Of a stretch of 64,000 nucleotides of DNA, positions 8,860 to 18,031 are shown piece by piece (position 1 is the stretch's first letter; every line of letters begins with the position of its first letter). Made by a program: the position numbers and the translations under genes. Source of the DNA: Mesorhizobium_G sp049840935 (GTDB lineage: Bacteria; Pseudomonadota; Alphaproteobacteria; Rhizobiales; Rhizobiaceae); NCBI GenBank assembly GCA_049840935.1, contig JASGJA010000004.1, positions 62,001 to 126,000 on the forward strand, read 5' to 3'. The notes below the pieces were generated by a model that was not told where the DNA came from, made no database searches, and saw only the letters and a list, made by a program, of their open reading frames with translations.

Positions 8860-10254
8860 ATGACCAAATATGATTACGATCTTTTCGTCATTGGCGGTGG
8901 TTCAGGCGGCGTACGCGCCGCGCGGGTTTCTGCTGGGTTGGGCAAGCGAGTCGGCATAGCCGAAGAGTTTCGCTTCGGAGGCACATGCGTCATTCGCGGC
9001 TGCGTGCCCAAGAAACTGCTGGTCTACGCCTCCCAATATTCCGAGCATTTTGAAGATGCCAAGGGCTATGGCTGGTCTGTAAAGCCCGCGCATTTCGATT
9101 GGCCGACGCTGATCGCAAACAAAGACAAGGAAATTTCCCGATTGGAGGGAATTTATCGCAAGGGCGTCGAAGGCGCAGGCGGCGAGGCTATCACGTCGCG
9201 CGCGACGCTGCTGGACCGTCACACAATTCGGCTTGAAGGCGAGGACCGCGTCGTCACAGCGGATCAGATATTGATTGCGACGGGTGGCAGACCATCCGCT
9301 CATGCGGCGCTGCCCGGTCATGAACACTGCATCAGTTCGAATGAGGTGTTCGACCTGAAGGAATTGCCCAAGGCAATTGTTATCGAGGGCGGTGGCTACA
9401 TTGCGGTTGAATTTGCCAATATCTTTCACGGGCTAGGCGTTGAAACCACGCTGGTCTATCGCGGCATGCAGATATTGAGCCGATTTGATAATGATCTCCG
9501 CCAGCTTTTGCATGAAGCGATGGTGGCCAAAGGCATCAAGATCATTTTGCAGTCGGTCCAGAAGGAAGTCGTCAAGCGCAAGGATGGTCGGTTGGAAAGC
9601 CATCTCTCAACCGGCGAAGTGCTCGTAGCGGATCAGATTTTGCTGGCTATTGGCCGTAGCCCGAACACGGAGGGGCTGGGCCTTGAAAAGGCGGGCGTCG
9701 ATGTGGGGCAGATGGGCGAAATCGCGGTCGACAGTTATTCACGAACGAACGTGCCGAATATTTGGGCTATCGGCGATGTAACCAACCGTGTGCAACTGAC
9801 GCCCGTTGCAATCCACGAAGCCATGTGCCTTGTCGAGACACTTTGGAAGGACAACCCGACCGAACCGGACCATGAAGTCATTCCAACTGCGGTCTTTTCT
9901 CAGCCGGAGATCGGTACGGTTGGGCTGTCGGAAGAGCGCGCTGTGCAGCGTTTTGAGAACGTCGATGTTTATCGTGCGCATTTCCGTCCGATGCGGAACA
10001 TTCTCGCGGGACGGGATGAAAAAATGCTGACGAAACTGGTGGTCGATGCACAGACCGGACTGGTTCTCGGCGCGCATATTCTTGGGCCGGATGCTGGCGA
10101 GATGGCTCAATTGCTCGGCATTTCGCTCAAGGCAGGGCTGAGCAAGGAGGATTTTGACCGGACAATGGCGGTGCACCCAACCGCCGCAGAGGAACTCGTC
10201 ACCATGTACAAGCCGACTTACAGTTATCGCGACGGCAAGAGGCTCAACGCTTGA
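8860..10254 (+). CDS. gor: glutathione-disulfide reductase
   Basis: This FAD flavoprotein reduces GSSG to glutathione with NADPH in the cytosol. The FAD-binding GGGSGG is at residues 12-17, the redox pair Cys43/Cys48 lies in GGTCVIRGCVPKK, a second Rossmann motif GGGYIAVEF binds NADPH, and the C-terminal HPTAAEE supplies the active-site His-Glu pair. The length of 464 residues is typical. The stop codon overlaps the TTG start of the CofD-like gene, so the two are probably co-translated. Confidence 0.95.
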   Translation: MTKYDYDLFVIGGGSGGVRAARVSAGLGKRVGIAEEFRFGGTCVIRGCVPKKLLVYASQYSEHFEDAKGYGWSVKPAHFDWPTLIANKDKEISRLEGIYRKGVEGAGGEAITSRATLLDRHTIRLEGEDRVVTADQILIATGGRPSAHAALPGHEHCISSNEVFDLKELPKAIVIEGGGYIAVEFANIFHGLGVETTLVYRGMQILSRFDNDLRQLLHEAMVAKGIKIILQSVQKEVVKRKDGRLESHLSTGEVLVADQILLAIGRSPNTEGLGLEKAGVDVGQMGEIAVDSYSRTNVPNIWAIGDVTNRVQLTPVAIHEAMCLVETLWKDNPTEPDHEVIPTAVFSQPEIGTVGLSEERAVQRFENVDVYRAHFRPMRNILAGRDEKMLTKLVVDAQTGLVLGAHILGPDAGEMAQLLGISLKAGLSKEDFDRTMAVHPTAAEELVTMYKPTYSYRDGKRLNA

Positions 10255-11378
10255 ACGAAAACGCGCCTCGCATCGTCCTGTTTTCAGGTGGCACTGCCTG
10301 CCGTTCGACAAACATCGCACTCAGCCGCCGCGGCGCTGCGCTTACGCGCATTGTTCCAGCGTGGGATAGTGGTGGTAGTTCCAAGGTGATCCGCGAAACG
10401 TTCCGCATGTTGCCTGTTGGCGACATTCGCCAAGCGCTGATGACGATGGCGCACGGCGAAGGCAAAGCGGGCGATGTTGTTAAAATCTTCAACGCACGGC
10501 TTTCCAGCGCGCTAGGGCAGCACGAGGCAGCAGAGGAGTTTCGCTTTTTCGCCAGCGGTGATCACCCGCTGCTTCAGCGCATGGATGCCGCGCAGGCGGA
10601 GACGATCCTGCACTATCTGAACCTGTTCGGAAGCGCCATTCCGGCAGGTTTCGACTTTGGCAATGGCAGCGTGGGCAATTTCATTCTGACCGGCGCCTAT
10701 CTTGCTCACGACAACGATATCAACGCCGCTATTCTCGAATTTCGCCGCTTGCTCGGCATTAACGGGCACGTCTGGCCGAGCTCGATCCAACCCGATGTGG
10801 AACTCAGCGCGAAGCTTGGCAGCGGTCATGAGGTCTACGGTCAGCATGTCGTCACTTCGCTGGATGCAGAAGAGGCAGCGCTTGGCATTAGCGACATTGC
10901 ACTCACGGCCAAGATCAGCGGCGGTGTCGTGCGCGCCAATCCGCTGATCCTTGGCGCAATCGCTCGCGCGGATGCCATCGTGTTTGGCCCCGGCAGCTTT
11001 TACAGCAGCATTCTTCCGCATTTGCTGGTGCAGGGTGTGCCACAGGCGCTTGCCGCCAACACCACCGCGCGCCGCATTTTTATTGGAAATATTCTGGAAT
11101 GCGCCGAAACGCGGGACGCAAATCTAGCGGGCCTGGTTGATGTTTTTGAGGAACATATGCGGCGCGCAACCGGAGAAAACGCCACCTTCCTTACGCATAT
11201 TCTAGCCAACCGCGAACTGTTTCCGTTCGCAAAAACGGTTGGTCGTTTCCGCTATTTGCGCGAAGGGCGCATCGACTCACGCGGAGCGCGCATCATCCTG
11301 TCGGAGTTTGAGGACGCATGGAATCGCGGCCAGCACGATGGTGAGGAAGTTGCTTCCACCGTTCTCAAGTTGATTTAA
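10251..11378 (+). CDS. CofD/YvcK-like protein (GAK-system CofD-like type)
   Basis: The 375-residue protein has the CofD/YvcK fold signatures: an N-terminal FSGGT (11-15), WDSGGSS (38-44), a central SIQP/VE region and GPGSFYSSILPHLL in the second half. CofD transfers lactyl phosphate in F420 synthesis, whereas YvcK proteins bind UDP-sugars and influence carbon flux and cell-wall growth. No other F420 gene is seen here, so a CofD function is unlikely. I recall a CofD-like subfamily tied to the poorly characterised GAK system, which this resembles. The proposed start is TTG at 10251, overlapping the gor stop; no good upstream ATG exists. Function is unassigned. Confidence 0.72.
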   Translation: MNENAPRIVLFSGGTACRSTNIALSRRGAALTRIVPAWDSGGSSKVIRETFRMLPVGDIRQALMTMAHGEGKAGDVVKIFNARLSSALGQHEAAEEFRFFASGDHPLLQRMDAAQAETILHYLNLFGSAIPAGFDFGNGSVGNFILTGAYLAHDNDINAAILEFRRLLGINGHVWPSSIQPDVELSAKLGSGHEVYGQHVVTSLDAEEAALGISDIALTAKISGGVVRANPLILGAIARADAIVFGPGSFYSSILPHLLVQGVPQALAANTTARRIFIGNILECAETRDANLAGLVDVFEEHMRRATGENATFLTHILANRELFPFAKTVGRFRYLREGRIDSRGARIILSEFEDAWNRGQHDGEEVASTVLKLI

Positions 11379-11557
11379 AATGCCGCTTTGCTTCTTGGAG
11401 GCGCAGCATAAGCGTTCGTAAGAAAGCACTTCCTACCTTATGACCATTTGCCGCGTTAAGATTTTATCTGGCAAGTGACGAGGGCTTCCGTTATAGCAGC
11501 GCCTTCCCCATATGAGCGGAGAAGCGGGAAAAGGCCCGCTGAATGGCAGGTGCGACA

Positions 11558-12932
11558 ATGAAGAAATGGTCACCGGATTCCTGGAGAGCAATGCCCATCC
11601 AGCAGGTGCCGGCATACCCGGATGCGGACATTTTGGCCGATACAGAGGCCCGTCTTGCCACCTTTCCGCCGCTCGTTTTTGCAGGTGAGGCGCGCAAGCT
11701 GAAAAAGCAGCTTGCGACTGTCGCTGCCGGAGACGCATTCTTGTTGCAGGGGGGCGATTGCGCCGAGAGCTTCGCCGAGCATGGCGCGGACAACATCCGC
11801 GACTTCTTCCGCGTATTCTTGCAGATGTCGGTTGTGCTTACCTTTGCCGGCGCTCAGCCCGTCGTGAAGGTTGGCCGCGTTGCGGGGCAATTTGCCAAGC
11901 CGCGTTCGTCAGACACGGAGACGGTCGATGGCGTGTCGCTGCCGAGCTATCGCGGCGACATCATCAACGGCACGGCGTTTGACGCCAAGTCGCGTGTCCC
12001 AGACCCGGCGCGTCAGGAAATGGCCTACCGCCAGTCGGCCGCGACGCTGAACTTGCTGCGTGCCTTCGCGCAGGGCGGTTATGCTAACTTGGAAAATGTG
12101 CATCGCTGGATGCTTGGTTTCGTCGAGGACAGCCCACAGGGCGACCGCTACGAAGCGTTGGCGAACCGCATCACGGAAACGCTCGAATTCATGAAGGCGA
12201 TCGGCATTACGTCCGAAGTCTACCTTCGCGCTGCGGGAAACCGACTTTTACACCAGCCACGAGGCGCTGCTTCTTGGCTACGAACAGGCTTTGACGCGGG
12301 TCGATTCCACCACCGGCGATTGGTACGCCACCTCCGGTCACATGATCTGGATCGGCGACCGCACGCGTCAGGCCGACCATGCACATGTGGAATATTGCCG
12401 TGGTATCAAGAACCCGCTCGGTCTCAAGTGCGGGCCGTCGCTGGACGCAGAGGGCCTTATCCGCCTGATCGACCTGCTCAATCCTGACAATGAGCCGGGC
12501 CGCCTAACCCTTATCAGCCGTTTCGGCGCCGACAAGGTAGGCGACCACCTGCCCAAGCTGGTGCGCGCAGTGCAGGAGGAAGGCCGTTCGGTCGTCTGGT
12601 CGTGCGATCCAATGCATGGAAACACCATCACGGCGGCTGGCTATAAGACGCGTCCGTTTGACCGCATCTTGAAGGAAGTGCAGGCGTTCTTCGATGTTCA
12701 CCGCGCGGAAGGCACGCATCCGGGTGGCATCCATATCGAGATGACGGGTAAGAACGTAACCGAATGTACGGGTGGCGCTCGCGCCATTACGGCGGAGGAA
12801 TTGCACGATCGTTATCACACGCATTGCGATCCGCGCCTCAATGCCGATCAGGCCATCGAGCTTGCGTTTTTGGTCTCGGACCTTCTCAAGAAGGGTCATC
12901 GCAAGCAGGCACATACGGAAGCGGCGGAATAG
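11558..12932 (+). pseudogene. class II DAHP synthase (3-deoxy-7-phosphoheptulonate synthase), one frameshift
   Basis: The enzyme condenses phosphoenolpyruvate and erythrose 4-phosphate, the first step of the shikimate pathway. The start at ATG 11558 gives MKKWSPDSWRAMPIQQVPAY, the usual N-terminus; an ATG at 11543 is also in frame. Metal and substrate motifs are present: GGDCAESF, DPMHGNT, HIEMTGKNVTEC and DPRLNADQ. Frame 1 stops matching after ITSEVY at about 12222. The second frame resumes at LRETDFYTSHEALLLGYEQ, so one extra base near 12223 in TACCTT explains the break. The repaired product is 457 residues, normal for class II. Every active-site region is intact across the two frames, so a sequence error is likely. 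Confidence 0.92.
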
Positions 12933-12990
12933 CCGCTTCCCTTTGCATCCAAAATCTCGATACTAGTGCGCTGCACAACCGGGGGCGGCG

Positions 12991-13707
12991 ATGGAACCTA
13001 CATTGTCAGGCATGACGCGTCTGAGGAACTATTTCCTTACAGGGCTGATTGTCTGCGCCCCGATAGCTATAACTATTTATATCGTCTGGTCGTTCATCGG
13101 TTGGGTGGACAGTTGGGTCAAACCTTATTTGCCGGATACCTATAATCCAGATCACTACCTACCGTTCGCTTTGCCGGGTTTTGGCTTGATCGTTGCACTG
13201 ACGGTCATAACGTTGATCGGCTTTTTGACAGCAAATTTCATTGGTCGCGCGATAGTCGGCTATGGCGAGCGAGTTCTGGCGCGCATGCCGCTCGTGCGCG
13301 GGATTTACAAGACTCTCAAACAGCTTTTTGAAACGGCCCTGTCGAACAAGAACGAGATGTTCCGCACGGTGGGACTGGTGGAATATCCACGCAAAGGCGT
13401 TTGGTCACTCGTATTCGTCGCAGGCGAGAAGGATACGGAAATAAACGCCACGCTGGATAAGCCCGGCGATCCATTGATAGGGGTGTTCATGCCCTGCACT
13501 CCGAACCCGACGACCGGCTTTCTTATGTACGTCTACAAATCCGAGATCGTCTATCTCGACATGACCATCGAAGACGGGGCGAAGCTCATCGTTTCGGCAG
13601 GCCTTGTGGCGCCATCATACAAGCGCAAGCTCAAAAAGTTGGACGGCTCACCGCTTGAAGCTGCGCTTTCCAATCCCACTATCAAAGATATGCCAAAACG
13701 GGCGTAG
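12991..13707 (+). CDS. DUF502 family inner-membrane protein
   Basis: The 238-residue protein has two membrane helices at about 18-40 and 62-85, then a soluble domain with the family motif ARMPLVRGIYKTLKQ and a conserved TPNPTTGF. Function is unknown; a plant relative links the family to membrane trafficking, which says little for bacteria. It lies 58 bp after the DAHP synthase gene on the same strand and is convergent with thrS. Confidence 0.85.
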   Translation: MEPTLSGMTRLRNYFLTGLIVCAPIAITIYIVWSFIGWVDSWVKPYLPDTYNPDHYLPFALPGFGLIVALTVITLIGFLTANFIGRAIVGYGERVLARMPLVRGIYKTLKQLFETALSNKNEMFRTVGLVEYPRKGVWSLVFVAGEKDTEINATLDKPGDPLIGVFMPCTPNPTTGFLMYVYKSEIVYLDMTIEDGAKLIVSAGLVAPSYKRKLKKLDGSPLEAALSNPTIKDMPKRA

Positions 13708-13710
13708 TTC

Positions 13711-13754
13711 CCCCACCCCTGCCTTGCCCGAGAGCGAAGAAGTATAGGGTGGGG
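13711..13754. terminator. GC-rich hairpin between convergent genes
   Basis: CCCCACCC (13711-13718) and GGGTGGGG (13747-13754) are perfectly complementary with a 28-base loop between the stops of the DUF502 gene and thrS. No T-run follows on either strand, so this is at best a weak or factor-assisted terminator. Confidence 0.35.
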
Positions 13755-13770
13755 TCACACCATCTTTCGA

Positions 13771-15741
13771 TCAGTCAGCCCGCCGAAGATCTGGCGGGAT
13801 GGCTTCGTCCTTGAGCATCGACAGCGCGTCGGCCAGCGTCATCGATTCCTGATCGCGGGAGCCGAGGCGGCGGATGTTGACCGTGCCCTCCTCAGCTTCG
13901 CGACGACCGCAGACCAGAATGACCGGCACCTTTTGCAACGAGTGTTCACGGACCTTGTAATTGATCTTCTCATTGCGGAGATCCGCTTCCGCCGCCAGTC
14001 CTGCCGCTTTCAGCTTCTTCACAACAGATGCGGCATAATCATCGGCATCAGACGTGATGGTTGCTACAACGACCTGAACCGGCGCGAACCACAGCGGGAA
14101 ATGCCCCGCAAAGTTCTCGATAAGAATGCCGAGGAACCGCTCCATCGAACCGCAGATCGCGCGATGGATCATGACCGGCTGCTTCTTTTCAGAATCCGGG
14201 CCGATATAGAACGCGCCGAACCGCTCCGGCAGGTTGAAATCCACCTGCGTGGTGCCGCACTGCCATTCGCGACCGATAGCGTCCCTCAAGGTGTATTCGA
14301 ACTTCGGTCCATAGAAAGCGCCCTCGCCCGGCAGGATGCCGGTCTTGATGCGCCCACCGGACTGTTCCTCGATCGTCTTGAGCACGTCCATCATGACGGC
14401 TTCCGCGCGGTCCCAAAGCTCGTCGGAGCCAACGCGCTTTTCCGGGCGGGTCGAAAGTTTGACCACGACTTCCTTGAAGCCGAAATCCTCATAGACCGAC
14501 AGGATCAGATCGTTGATCTTGAGGCACTCAGCGGCCATCTGTTCGTCGGTGCAGAAGATGTGCGCATCGTCCTGCGTGAAGCCGCGCACGCGCATGAGCC
14601 CATGCAGCGCACCCGACGGTTCGTAGCGATGGACAATGCCAAATTCCGCAAGGCGGATGGGCAGTTCGCGATAAGACTTCAAGCCATGCTTGAAAATCTG
14701 GACGTGGCCGGGGCAGTTCATCGGCTTGAGCGCAAAGATGCGCTTGTCTTCCGCTTCTTCGCCCGCGGACTGCACCGCGAACATGTTTTCGCGATACCAA
14801 CCCCAATGGCCCGACGTTTCCCACAGCGAGTGGTCGAGCACCTGCGGTGCATTCACTTCCTGATAGTCGTCGGCAAGCCTGCGGCGCATGTAAGCGACGA
14901 GGTTCTGGAACATCTTCCAGCCCTTCGCATGCCAGAACACGACACCCGGACCCTCTTCCTGAAAATGAAACAGGTCCATTTCGCGGCCAAGGCGGCGGTG
15001 GTCACGCTTTTCGGCCTCTTCGAGCATGTGCAGATACGCGTCGAGTTCAGCCTGTTCGGCCCACGCCGTGCCATAAATGCGCGTCAGCATCGGATTGTTG
15101 GCATCACCGCGCCAGTAGGCGCCAGCGACCTTCATCAGCTTGAACGCATTACCGATCTGGCCGGTGGACGCCATGTGCGGACCACGGCAGAGATCGAACC
15201 AATCGCCCTGCGAATAGATCTTTAGATCCTGATCTTCGGGGATCGCGTCGACAAGCTGAACCTTGTAGCTCTCGCCCTTGTCGCTGAAAACCTGCTTGGC
15301 CTTGTCGCGGGACCAAACCTCTTTGGTGAACGGCTTGTTGCGAGCGATAATCTCCCGCATCTTCTTTTCGATGACGGGGAAATCCTCCGGCGTGAATGGT
15401 TCGTTGCGCGCAAAGTCGTAATAAAAACCGTTCTCGATGACAGGACCGATGGTGACTTGGGTGCCGGGCCAAAGCTCCTGCACCGCTTCAGCCAGCACAT
15501 GGGCGGCATCGTGGCGAATGAGTTCCAGCGCACGCGGATCGCTGCGCGTGATGATCTCGACCGCGCCGGATGCGGCAAGCGGATCAGACAGATCGCGCAC
15601 AGTTCCGTCTATCGCATAAGCGACCGACTTCTTGGCGAGCGATTTGGAGATTGATTTTGCAAGTTCGGCGCCCGTCATCGCGGCGTTGTATTCGCGCACG
15701 GAGCCATCGGGAAATTTCAGGGAAACATTAGACAAGTCCAT
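13771..15741 (-). CDS. thrS: threonyl-tRNA synthetase
   Basis: The class II aminoacyl-tRNA synthetase of 656 residues has an N-terminal TGS domain, an editing domain with the HxxxH of HDAAHVLAEAV, and a catalytic core with NCPGH (zinc Cys), the motif 2 loop RYEPSGALHGLMRVRGFTQDD and motif 3 HRAICGSMERFLG, followed by the anticodon-binding domain. I chose the ATG at 15741 because MDLSNVSLKFPDGS begins the TGS domain and AGGAGA lies just before it. The open frame continues to 16128 but overlaps yidD and is not family-like. Confidence 0.96.
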   Translation of the reverse strand: MDLSNVSLKFPDGSVREYNAAMTGAELAKSISKSLAKKSVAYAIDGTVRDLSDPLAASGAVEIITRSDPRALELIRHDAAHVLAEAVQELWPGTQVTIGPVIENGFYYDFARNEPFTPEDFPVIEKKMREIIARNKPFTKEVWSRDKAKQVFSDKGESYKVQLVDAIPEDQDLKIYSQGDWFDLCRGPHMASTGQIGNAFKLMKVAGAYWRGDANNPMLTRIYGTAWAEQAELDAYLHMLEEAEKRDHRRLGREMDLFHFQEEGPGVVFWHAKGWKMFQNLVAYMRRRLADDYQEVNAPQVLDHSLWETSGHWGWYRENMFAVQSAGEEAEDKRIFALKPMNCPGHVQIFKHGLKSYRELPIRLAEFGIVHRYEPSGALHGLMRVRGFTQDDAHIFCTDEQMAAECLKINDLILSVYEDFGFKEVVVKLSTRPEKRVGSDELWDRAEAVMMDVLKTIEEQSGGRIKTGILPGEGAFYGPKFEYTLRDAIGREWQCGTTQVDFNLPERFGAFYIGPDSEKKQPVMIHRAICGSMERFLGILIENFAGHFPLWFAPVQVVVATITSDADDYAASVVKKLKAAGLAAEADLRNEKINYKVREHSLQKVPVILVCGRREAEEGTVNIRRLGSRDQESMTLADALSMLKDEAIPPDLRRAD

Positions 15742-15836
15742 TCTCCTATCCAGTCCCGCATACGAACGCGGGTGGTTATGCGCAAAAGTGCGCGGCGCTG
15801 CTTTAACTGCAAGAGGCGGAGACGTAAAGTCGGCGC

Positions 15837-16187
15837 TTAAGCTTTGCGTCCGATGTGCCAGTATCGCCACGGTGTGAACCAGCGATAGCGAGCGCTTAGA
15901 GCCTCGGGAACTCGGTCGATGCCATGTGTTCCCCAAGGACCGCAGCGCATGACACGAAATGCACCCATCCACCCCCCCGCCCAAAGCCCATGCCGGGCGA
16001 TTGCCTCGTAAGCGTATTCCGAACAGGTCGGCAGGTGCCGGCAGGAATTGCCGATGAGGCTCGACAGCGTCAACTGATACAGACGCACGATACCAGTGCC
16101 GAACAGACGACCGGGCGTCTTGCGCCAAGCGCCTCCGAAATTGCGGCTCTTGCGTTTAAGGGAAGTTGGGTGCGTGTGATCGTGCAA
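15837..16187 (-). CDS. yidD: membrane protein insertion efficiency factor YidD
   Basis: YidD is a small peripheral inner-membrane protein thought to help YidC-dependent insertion. The signature YQLTLSSLIGNSCRHLPTCSEYAYEAI is present, with the amphipathic N-terminal helix and conserved cysteines. At 116 residues it is slightly longer than most because of a basic N-terminal extension. It sits between the IscU-like gene and thrS on the same strand, three bases after the upstream stop, so those genes are probably co-transcribed. Confidence 0.92.
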   Translation of the reverse strand: MHDHTHPTSLKRKSRNFGGAWRKTPGRLFGTGIVRLYQLTLSSLIGNSCRHLPTCSEYAYEAIARHGLWAGGWMGAFRVMRCGPWGTHGIDRVPEALSARYRWFTPWRYWHIGRKA

Positions 16188-16190
16188 TGG

Positions 16191-16637
16191 CTAGGCGGCC
16201 TGCCCTGCCCGTTTGCGCTCGATCTGGTCGATTGCGTCCACAACAGCGTCAAAGGTGAGCATGGTGGATGCGTGACGAGCCTTATAGTCGCGCACAGGTT
16301 CCAGATATTTCAGGTCGGCAAAGCGGCCTTCGGGCGGCGGACCATTCTCTTTGAGCATTTTCAACATCGTTTGACGGACGGCGCGCAGTTCATCAGCGGT
16401 TGCGCCGATGACATGCGAAGCCATAACGGACGAGGATGCCTGACCGAGCGCACAGGCTTTGACGATGTGCGCGAATTCCGTGACTACGCCGTCCTGCAAG
16501 TTGAGGTCGATGGTGACGGTTGAGCCGCACAGCTTGGAATGTGCGGTCGCGGTGGCATCTGGATGATCGAGACGACCAATTCGGCCGATATTTCCGGCAA
16601 AACCAAGAATTTTCGCGTTATAGACGTCGTCAATCAT
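16191..16637 (-). CDS. IscU/NifU-N-like iron-sulfur cluster scaffold protein
   Basis: The protein has 148 residues from the ATG at 16637 (MIDDVYNAKI). It keeps two of the scaffold cysteines, Cys37 in KLCGST and Cys62 in KACALGQ. At the third position, where IscU has Cys, the sequence reads ARHASTML, so His or Ser may substitute. Iron-sulfur scaffold annotation is therefore by fold, and cluster assembly may differ from classic IscU. An open frame extends 17 codons upstream but lacks family similarity. The gene heads the IscU-like/yidD/thrS strand and is divergent from folE. Confidence 0.8.
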   Translation of the reverse strand: MIDDVYNAKILGFAGNIGRIGRLDHPDATATAHSKLCGSTVTIDLNLQDGVVTEFAHIVKACALGQASSSVMASHVIGATADELRAVRQTMLKMLKENGPPPEGRFADLKYLEPVRDYKARHASTMLTFDAVVDAIDQIERKRAGQAA

Positions 16638-16836
16638 GATTTTTTCCGTTTGTCGCGACTGGACGAAACGATTGTCGCGCTTCGACACCTATCTTTCGTC
16701 GCGTTCACTCCTATATAATGCTTCGGCTTCCTGCTGGACAAGGCTGTCAAAAGTCTGAATGGCAGGGAACCGAAACTGTGCTGATTTCGGGCGCTATATC
16801 CAGAAATAGACCCGCAGACAGGCTACCGTTCAACTC

Positions 16837-16856
16837 GTTCCTTCTGCGAAAGGAAC
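16837..16856 (+). repeat. hairpin in the folE leader
   Basis: GTTCCTT and AAGGAAC pair around a six-base loop, ending 15 bases before the folE ATG. It could fold in the leader RNA next to the ribosome-binding site GGGAGACC. Any role in folE control is speculative. Confidence 0.3.
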
Positions 16857-16871
16857 TACGGGAGACCTTTT

Positions 16872-17510
16872 ATGGACGCCGCAATTAAGAAGATGCTTCC
16901 CTCCACCTATCTGGACAAGCCGGTGACGGACCGTCCAACGCAGGAGGAAGCCGAAGCCGCAGTGCTGACACTTTTGCGTTGGGCCGGCGATGATCCGACG
17001 CGCGAAGGCCTGATCGACACGCCGCGCCGCGTGGTGAAAGCCTATCGCGAAATGTTCGAAGGGTACGACAAATGCCCTGCCGACGAACTGGGCCGCACCT
17101 TCGAGGAAGTTGCGGGCTATGACGATATGGTCGTCATGCGCGACATCAGTTTTCATTCGCATTGCGAGCACCACATGGTGCCGATTATCGGCAAGGCACA
17201 TGTCGGCTATTTGCCGGACGGCAAGGTCGTCGGGCTTTCCAAGCTCATCCGTGTGGTGGAGATTTTTGCGCACCGCCTGCAAACGCAGGAGGCAATGACC
17301 GCGCAGATCGCCAATATGATTTAGGATGTGCTAAACCCACGCGGCGTCGCTGTCGTGATCGAGGCAAACCACATGTGCATCGAGATGCGGGGCATTCGCA
17401 AGCAGGGCTCCGTAACCACCACGGCGACATTTACCGGCGCGTTCCGAGACAACCCGGAAGAGCAGGTTCGGTTCATGTCGATGATCAAGAACGGCACAAT
17501 CACAGGCTGA
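16872..17510 (+). pseudogene. folE: GTP cyclohydrolase I with an in-frame TAG
   Basis: FolE converts GTP to dihydroneopterin triphosphate, the first step of folate synthesis. Residues 1-150 end at a TAG (17322-17324), but the same frame continues as DVLNPRGVAVVIEANHMCIE to a TGA at 17508-17510. The full frame is 212 codons, the expected size. The TAG stands where homologues have Glu in a TIEDVLNPRGV-like segment, so a single G-to-T change from GAG explains it. Zinc ligands are present on both sides: the CEHH of HSHCEHHMVP, and Cys in ANHMCIEMRG after the stop. A truncated product would lack the third zinc ligand and be inactive. Downstream hisI begins five bases after the true stop. Confidence 0.9.
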
Positions 17511-17514
17511 TCGC

Positions 17515-17928
17515 ATGGCATCGTTGACATTCGACACCCCGCCGACCGACAAGGCCGCGCTGGAAGAAGGCAGTAGCTTTACGCCGAAATTCGACGCCAA
17601 CGGGCTGCTGACGGCGGTTGTTACCGATGCGGAAAGCGGCGAGCTTTTGATGGTCGCGCATATGAATGCCGAGTCTCTTGCGCTGACGCTTGAGACAGGC
17701 ATTGCGCATTATTGGTCACGGTCGCGCAAATCGCTTTGGAAGAAGGGCGAAACCTCTGGCAATTTGCAAAGCGTGATCGAATTGCGCACCGACTGCGACC
17801 AGGACGCGCTGTGGCTAAAGGTGCGCGTGGCGGGCGACGGTGCAACCTGTCACACCGGAAGACGTTCATGCTTCTATAGAAGCGTACGCCTTTCGGACGG
17901 CAAGATTGTTCTCAAGGTCGAGCGGTAA
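17515..17928 (+). CDS. hisI: phosphoribosyl-AMP cyclohydrolase
   Basis: HisI opens the adenine ring of phosphoribosyl-AMP in histidine synthesis. The metal and zinc motifs DCDQDALW and ATCHTGRRSCFYR carry the three conserved cysteines, and HYWSRSRKSLWKKGETSGN is the substrate-binding signature. The length of 137 residues fits the monofunctional enzyme without a HisE domain. The ATG is five bases after the folE stop, so the pair probably forms an operon. Confidence 0.95.
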   Translation: MASLTFDTPPTDKAALEEGSSFTPKFDANGLLTAVVTDAESGELLMVAHMNAESLALTLETGIAHYWSRSRKSLWKKGETSGNLQSVIELRTDCDQDALWLKVRVAGDGATCHTGRRSCFYRSVRLSDGKIVLKVER

Positions 17929-18031
17929 CGCTCTAATCTCCGATGGTCAGACTATTTCATTCGACTGGCTAACCACGTTTATGTTTTTAATACTTAGACA
18001 CCCTATATTGGGCTTGGGACAGGGAGATTGA

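Noticed and set aside
13933..15225. 430-residue + strand frame opposite thrS
   Set aside because: Shadow of thrS; composition rich in Arg, His and Gln, as expected for antisense high-GC frames.
17322..17324. TAG recoding (for example selenocysteine-like or pyrrolysine) in folE
   Set aside because: TAG ends several intact genes in the window, the expected residue is ordinary Glu, and no suppressor tRNA or pyl gene is seen.
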